DNA of 64,000 bases from Hygrocybe punicea (Eukaryota > Basidiomycota > Agaricomycetes > Agaricales > Hygrophoraceae), in NCBI GenBank assembly GCA_963556145.1, contig OY744467.1, positions 1,116,001 through 1,180,000 of the forward strand, in the 5' to 3' direction. The first letter of the stretch is position 1; each line of letters begins with the position of its first letter. The position numbers were made by a program, and so were the translations under genes. This document shows, piece after piece, positions 58,361-64,000 of this stretch. A model generated the notes under the pieces. It was not told the origin of the DNA. It saw only the letters and a program-made list of their open reading frames with translations, and ran no database searches.

Positions 58361-59194
58361 TCAAGGTTTTCCTCCTTTCCCCAAAAAATCCCCCTCTTCC
58401 CACTCCGTTTCCGTCTCCTCCGGCGCGATGTCCTCGGACTCCGGAGTGTACTTCCGGAGCTCGTATGAATTATCTCTGAGGAACTCTAAGTTCCTCAGAT
58501 GGTCGGCCCATTGAGCCGCATGTTCGCGGAGATCCTCCACGGTGTCCCATACCCCCTCGCATGCCTCCGCGACCCGTCCCAACATCGCCGTGTTTTCTTC
58601 TGTCGCCCGGAGCAGCTTGTGAAGAAGCTGCTCCGTCCTCGTCAGCGGTTTCTTTACCGCGGGCTCCACTCCGCGGTACTCCGATCCGGATTCCTCCTTT
58701 TCCTCCTTTTTCTTTTTCTTCTTCACTCCACCCTCTTCACCATCTACCTCGCATCGCGCTTTTCTCTTCTTGCATGCATCGCAACTCCGCGCCTTTCCGG
58801 ACGCGGGCCACACGCAGTTTTCCCGGCGTTCCGCGCACGCCTTGCATTGTACGGCCCTGCTTCTGTAGTCAACTCCGGTCTTTCATTTATGTGCCTTTGC
58901 TTACCCGTCTCTTTTTCTCTTCCCCTTCTCCGCACTTGAGGGCCCCTCCTCCGCCGCCTCCACTTTCTTTTTCTCCTCCTCCGCCGCCGTTTTCTTCTTC
59001 ATTTCCTCCTCCACCCTTTTCATCGCCTCCGCCTGGATCTTCTGTCTCCTCTCCTCTTCCGCCTTCTTCCTCTCGTCCTCCGCTTTTCTCCATTCTTCTG
59101 CCTCCTCTTTCGCCCTCATTTCGGCGAATTCGCGCTCCATCTCCTTGATGCGCGCGGCTATCTCTTGCGAGGACGATAATTGCGAGGACGACAT
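58361..59194 (-). CDS. Antisense coiled-coil zinc-cluster protein inside the chromovirus
   Basis: Two exons, 58905-59194 and 58361-58862, with a 42-bp intron; 792 bases, giving 263 residues. The start MSSSQLSSSQEIAARIKEME leads into a Glu/Lys/Arg coiled coil and a KGKRKR basic patch. After the intron come two cysteine groups, CKACAERRENCVW and CDACKKRKARCE, the latter like a fungal zinc-cluster DNA-binding motif, then a helical region (HKLLRATEENTAMLGRVAEAC) and an acidic end. The gene runs opposite to pol between pol and the 3' LTR. Similar antisense genes are seen in other agaricomycete Ty3 elements; the role is unknown. Both frames are intact across the splice. Confidence 0.82.
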
Positions 59195-59316
59195 TTTTTG
59201 GGTTGTCTCCTGGCCAGGAGTTTGTTTTATACCGTAGGCCCTCCGCTTTGAACTCCGCTGCGGTTCTCCCTTTGTTCCACAGGCGTCTCAAGGGTTCGAC
59301 GCTAAGGGGGAGATAC

Positions 59317-59872
59317 TGTCATATCCCATGCAGCTCCGCCGGATTCCGACGAACTCCGCTCCGGACTTTTCCGCCGACTTATCTTATCTTATCTTATCTT
59401 ATCTTCTCGCGTACGTTATTGTTCTTCTCTTGTTAATTACTATTCTTCCCCATCTCCGTTTACTCCGACCTCCTTTTCTCTTCCTCCCCTTTGTTTACTT
59501 GTCACCGTACATAGCAACCTTTTATCCCTTTTATTTTCTTCCGAACTCCGGTCCTCTTTCCGGAGTTCATATTGTCTTCACGTCTCCAAGGACATGACAA
59601 TTAGTCTACCAAGTATATAAACTAGAACTACAATGTCCTGTAACTCCGTTCAGAAAATTAACTTGAGTTCCTTATTTCTTACCCACTCTCAAACTTAAGG
59701 CTTTCCCTTAAGCTCATTAGTTATCTTAGTACTTAGTCCGGAACTCCGGACTAACTCCGCTCCGTCCACGTCTTCTCAATACGACTTAAGGAAGTAGTGA
59801 ACCTACTTCAAGAGTTGACGTCTCCGCTCCTCCGAAGAACTCCGATCCTTCCGGAGTTGCACGTCTCTAACA
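59317..59872 (+). repeat. 3' LTR of the chromovirus
   Basis: 556 bp copy of the 5' LTR, preceded by a purine-rich AAGGGGGAGATA tract that fits the polypurine tract used for plus-strand priming, and followed by the CTCAC target duplication. Confidence 0.93.
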
Positions 59873-59937
59873 CTCACATTGTATAGACCATCCGCTAACT
59901 GTATTATACTTAGCCTGACTAGGATACAGTTTTAACA

Positions 59938-59949
59938 GGTTATGAGCCC
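59938..59949 (+). promoter_or_regulatory. Copia primer-binding site
   Basis: GGTTATGAGCCC directly follows the copia 5' LTR and resembles the internal part of initiator methionine tRNA used as a half-tRNA primer by copia-type elements. Confidence 0.55.
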
Positions 59950-60019
59950 TGCGCGCTCGTGTGCTAGACACAACCCACTCCTTGCCAAGCTTGCCTTACA
60001 TTATTCTTGACTCAAAAAT

Positions 60020-63000
60020 ATGTCTACCACTGCTGCACCCTCCGTTGCACTTGCCCCCACCATCCAAGCGAGCCTTGTTTCTCAAATCGAATTACTCGAT
60101 AAATCAAAGAACAACTGGCCGAAATGGAAACACATTGTTGTCCAATGCTTAGGCATGGTTGGTCTTGATGACTACCTTACTGGACAGATAATCTGCCCTG
60201 ATGTTGCTATCAAACCTCGAGCCACCTCAAACTGGCAAACTAACAATAAAGTTGTACATTCTTTCTTAGGACTGAAATCAACAGAACAAGAACAAGAATT
60301 TATTGAGGGGAAGACCACTGCTGCTGAAGTTTGGAGAACACTTAAATCTTGCCACAAACAAGAAGGTCCCATCACCCAAATTCTGCTTATCCAAGAAGCG
60401 TTGAGTGTTCATTATTCCAAGAGCAAACGACTTTCTACAGTCAGTACAAAGCTCACTGATCTCAACACACGTATTTTTGCTATTGGTATTCCCTCGAAAG
60501 ATGTGTTCTTGAGTATTCTCATGCTCAACTCTCTCTGGTGAACTCACTAATGTTCGTGATCATGTCGCTACATCGCTTTCATCCAACGTTACATTTACCT
60601 CGAATGATATATGGAAATGCTTGGACATGGAGCAGCAAATCATTGATAGCGATACCACCAAATTTCCCTGAAATGCTTTGGATGTTCTTGTGGCTTGTGA
60701 CTCTTCTAGACGCAATACTGGACCTCAGAGAATGCCTTATCTGTGCAATAACTGCAAGAATGCTGGTCGTTGTTTCCAAGGCCACATGGATAGCACTTGC
60801 TATCATCCCAGCAGCACTATGGAGGGTAAACAAGATATTGTTGATGCGGAATGCATCAAATGCCAGAAACATTTTACAAACACCGCTGGGACTTGTGTTG
60901 ACAGCGACGGACGTGCCTTCATCCTTGACAAAATTACCAACAAAGCGTTCTATCTTGCTGGCTCGTCGCCTGCTGCTGCCTCACCCCATTTCACTGGTCT
61001 AACCACCAAAGTCATTTCCCCTACTGTGTTGGATCCCCTCTCTCCTGGTGACCGTTTTGAATATGAAGCCTTCCTCATTGCTGAACCTGAACCTAAAGCG
61101 TCTGTTAATTGGCTTGAATGCACTTGACACAATGTCGACATCACTGCTATTTCTGTTAGCACCCCTACTGGCCCTTGTCATTCAGTGTCTAGGAGCAATG
61201 GTCCTTACTTCTTAGACACGGGAGCTTCGATGCATATATCCCCTGACCACGGTGATTTCTTTGACCTTCGCCCAATTGATCCTCGCTCTGTTAGAGGCAT
61301 TGGCAGGTCTTCTATCCAGGCTGTAGGTATAGGTATGGTGGAGTGGTCCTGAGGGACCTCTCAGGATCAGGGACGGAATCAGACGGAAAGGTCAAGGGTG
61401 GATGGGACAGAGGTCTGTCTACTACATCCAGAAGTGGCTACTGACTAAGGTCCAGTCAAGTGACATGCCAGGCACCACTACTACAATGGTCAAACTGATA
61501 TTAGGCTGGGGTGTGCACATCCCTCTCCATGATGTCCTCTTCATCCCGAACAACCTCATCTCAATATCATCCCTATGCCATGCCCTGAAATTCATTTCTT
61601 ACTTCGACGACAGACAATGCTGGCTTACCAAAAGAAATGGTTCAATGGTAGCTTTGGGTACTCTCTGCCAGACCCACTCTCTAGTATTTCCTGCACAGTG
61701 CTGTGCCCTCGGTTGATCATGCATTCTTCTCTCATCACCTTCCTGATCTTGAAACCTGGCACCATTGTCTAGGACACACCAACTACCAAACCATCTCTGA
61801 CATGGCTCAAAAGGGCTGGTGGAAGGTATGCACATTGATCTTTCCTCATGACCTCCCAAGTGCGTGGACTGTATACTTGGTAAACAGACACAAAACCCTG
61901 TGCGTAAGACTCGCAAAGGCATTCAATCGATTCACAAATTGGGTGTGGTGTATGTTGACCTTACAGGTCCCAAAGCTGTCAGATCCGCGAGTGGGAACTT
62001 CTACAGTATGTACTTGATTGATGATTGTACTTCATTTATATGGACAATCCCACTTCCTTCCAAAGACATGGCTGCTCCTGCCTTTTGTGATTGGGAAACT
62101 GCTTATGAATTGGAAACTGGACTGAAGGTTGGCATTTTTTGCACTGATAATGGTGAACTAAAGACCAATCAAATGGTGGATTGGTTTTGGACTCGTGGTA
62201 CTCAACACCAGATAGGCTATGGCATGGGTATGGGTAAATCCTTACCTGTGAGGATCCATACCCGCCACGGATCGGGTATGGATACAGATTCTGGTATCTG
62301 TCAGCTTTAAAACAAGCTCCAGAACAAGCAAAACGGTCAAGAATTGACTGAGATACAGCCAAAACACTGTTTGGGGCCTATTTCCACCATTTCTTAACCA
62401 TTTCAGGTCATCCTTAGCTTGTTTTCATCCAGGATCCATGGGTAAAATCTGCAGATTTTTACCCATACCCTTGGGGGGTACGGATACGGATCGAAAAATT
62501 TGGATCCATGGATTACCCTTGCCATTGCCTAACACCAGAACTGCCCCCCATACTTCAGCTCATATTGGATGTGTTGAACATGTCCATCGGACTCTATGAA
62601 ATAAAGCTCATGCCATGCACATGCACATACACTGCAATTTCTTTCCGAATTGATGGGATGAACTCATCAACACTGCTTGTTTTCTTATGGTCCAAACCCC
62701 ATCCCATTCTTTGCCCGATACCACCCCCTTCAAGGCTTACACTGGTTCTAAACCTGAATGCATCCTGAATGGGTATGAATCTAATTCGAAAGCATACTGC
62801 TGTTATCATTGAGAATCCCATAAGGTTTTTTTGTCCTACCACATCTCCTTTATTGAATCACATGAGGGTGTTTCCCCCCTTCCCCCCCCTCATGCACCTC
62901 CCCCCATTCCTTTACCACCTGATTTCCCTGTGGTTGATGACCTGCCTGTTCCTGTGTCAATGATGATGCTCCTGCTCCCAATCTACCCCCTCCTTTGCCT

Positions 63001-64000
63001 GCCATTGCTCCAGCTCGCCTTTGCCACCAACGCACCAATGCCATCGACCTTGTTGACCCTGCTTCCCTCCGTTCTTCTGATCATACTCACACACCTTCTG
63101 CCTGCCATGCTGCGCAACGTGCCACTATGGAATCTAGGGAGAGTGCTGCCCATGTCGAACAACAATGTGCCGATGCCAAACATCTTCGCCAGGAAGCTCA
63201 ACACAAGATCTTTTCTCAACTCCCCGACCTTTGCCAAGACAATATTGACCACCTCAAAGCGTTGTTCTCCTCCATGGACAACCCCTCCATCAATATTGCC
63301 TACCCTGACAAACCCACCTCCATCAAGGAAGCTATGGCATCTGGTGACGCTGCTGAATGGTCTGCTGCCCTTAAGGAGGAGTTTGGGTCAATTAAGTCCA
63401 TGGGCATTTACAAACTCGTTCCCCACTCTTCTGTCCCTGCTGGATGGAAGGTCATGAAAGGGAGACTGGTCTTCTTATGGAAACATAATGAACTTGGTGC
63501 TATCGTTCACTATAAGGCTCATTGGGTATGCCGTGGATTTGAAGTGGTTTATGGCCTAGACTACACAAATTCAACCTCACCTATGGCACGAATGGAATCT
63601 TTTCACATTCTACTCCACCTCAGTGCTGCCCTCAATTATGACATGCAACAGATTGATGTCAAGACCACCTCCTTGAATGGGCTTTTGCCGCCTGGCAAAA
63701 CTTGCTATATGGAACAGCCACCAGGTTTCAAGGAGGTTGGCTTCGAAGACTATGTCTGGGAGCTCCAGAAAGGTTTGTACGGTTTGAAGCAGGGTGGACA
63801 TGTTTGGAACAAGATGATGAACGACGCCATGCTTTCATGGGGCTTCACTTGCCTCATATGTGAACACTGCATCCACTTCCGCCACACTCCATTAGGCATT
63901 ATCTTTACAGCCATACATGTCAATGACTTCCTTTCTGTTGCTAGTGACAAAGCAGAGAATGAACAGTTCAAGACGCAACTATGTAGACATTGGGTCATCT
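60020..64000 (+). pseudogene. Ty1/copia gag-pol, many frameshifts, runs off the window
   Basis: Gag opens at 60020 (MSTTAAPSVA) and stays open to 60541. After shifts come a zinc-knuckle remnant (CNNCKNAGRC to CYHP), a protease motif FLDTGASMHIS near 61,215, and integrase parts WHHCLGHTNYQTI near 61,762 and CTDNGE near 62,142. The hAT-like insertion C follows at 62,213, then further integrase (VEHVHRTL). Reverse transcriptase runs from about 63,320 (EWSAALKEEF, LVPHSSVPAGWKVMKG, QQIDVKTTSLNG, GLYGLKQ) to the window end. Several stops and frame changes show it is dead. Confidence 0.88.
62213..62531. mobile_element. Non-autonomous hAT-like element C, 319 bp
   Basis: Begins TAGGCTATGGCATGGGTATG and ends with the imperfect inverse ...TACCCTTGCCATTGCCTA. 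It is flanked by the exact 8-bp duplication ACACCAGA (62,205-62,212 and 62,532-62,539). It splits the copia integrase gene: the reading pattern resumes after the second duplication. GGATCCATACCC-type motifs repeat in both halves. Confidence 0.87.

Larger units (their letters stand above)
52836..59872 (+). mobile_element. Ty3/gypsy chromovirus, full length
   Basis: Two 556-bp LTRs (52,836-53,391 and 59,317-59,872) flanked by the 5-bp duplication CTCAC. The LTRs begin TGTCATATCC and end CTCTAACA; comparing them by eye shows one difference (CTCCTCTGAAG against CTCCTCCGAAG), so insertion was recent. Gag, pol with chromodomain and an antisense gene lie between. The element is inserted in the 5' LTR of a copia element. 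Confidence 0.93.
52699..64000 (+). mobile_element. Ty1/copia element, degenerate, interrupted by Ty3 and hAT-like insertions
   Basis: The 5' LTR begins TGTTGGATTTCACATGTG (52,699) and ends TTTTAACA (59,937). It is about 201 bp once the inserted chromovirus is removed. A GGTTATGAGCCC stretch right after it fits the half-initiator-tRNA primer site of copia elements. Gag, protease, integrase and reverse transcriptase remains follow. The 3' part lies outside the window. Confidence 0.75.

Overview
The window looks like nuclear DNA of a mushroom-forming basidiomycete (Agaricomycetes). Genes are broken by many 41-70 bp GT-AG introns. Gene content includes a GATOR2/SEACAT subunit, CFEM proteins, a copper-radical oxidase and KDZ, Harbinger, hAT-like, Ty3 and Ty1 transposable elements. 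All splice models were assigned by eye from splice sites, reading phase and family motifs; no search was run.

Region 1 (1 to about 20,335) is one very large DNA transposon of the KDZ (Kyakuja-Dileera-Zisupton) group. It is bounded by long terminal inverted repeats: a unique outer part of about 165 bp followed inward by an array of 44-bp units (about 8 on the left, about 13 on the right). Between them lie a KDZ transposase (minus), a Ulp1-like cysteine peptidase (minus), a five-copy 302-bp tandem array, a TET/JBP-type 2-oxoglutarate dioxygenase (plus), a large JmjC-type protein with an acidic tail (plus) and an HMG-like/coiled-coil protein (minus). The transposase, JmjC and HMG-like genes carry frameshifts or in-frame stops. 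The TET/JBP gene and, as far as it can be followed, the Ulp1-like gene stay open. The right end lies inside a truncated patatin-like phospholipase gene.

Region 2 (20.4-37.5 kb) is the ordinary host part: patatin fragment, a complete nine-exon MIOS/Sea4 gene, two paralogous CFEM genes, a type I-like membrane protein, a multi-pass membrane protein and an eleven-exon glyoxal-oxidase-like gene. An 815-bp foldback element with arms of about 385 bp lies at 28.87-29.68 kb.

Region 3 (37.5-64 kb) is a transposon graveyard. It holds a decayed PIF/Harbinger element, AT-rich LTR-like remnants, three non-autonomous elements with TIRs and 8-bp target duplications (hAT-like), a small TA-flanked MITE, a piece of a retrotransposon antisense gene, and a nearly complete young Ty3/gypsy chromovirus (52,836-59,872). 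The chromovirus has 556-bp LTRs differing at one visible site, a 5-bp target duplication and a spliced antisense zinc-cluster gene between pol and the 3' LTR. It sits inside the 5' LTR of a degenerate Ty1/copia element that runs off the right edge and itself contains one of the hAT-like elements.

The most striking system is the KDZ composite: a mobile element that appears to carry its own DNA-base oxidase (TET/JBP), a JmjC-type protein, a SUMO-type peptidase and an HMG-like protein. Linkage of fungal TET/JBP genes with KDZ transposons is established in the literature; the full cargo and the inverted minisatellite ends are what deserve a second look here.
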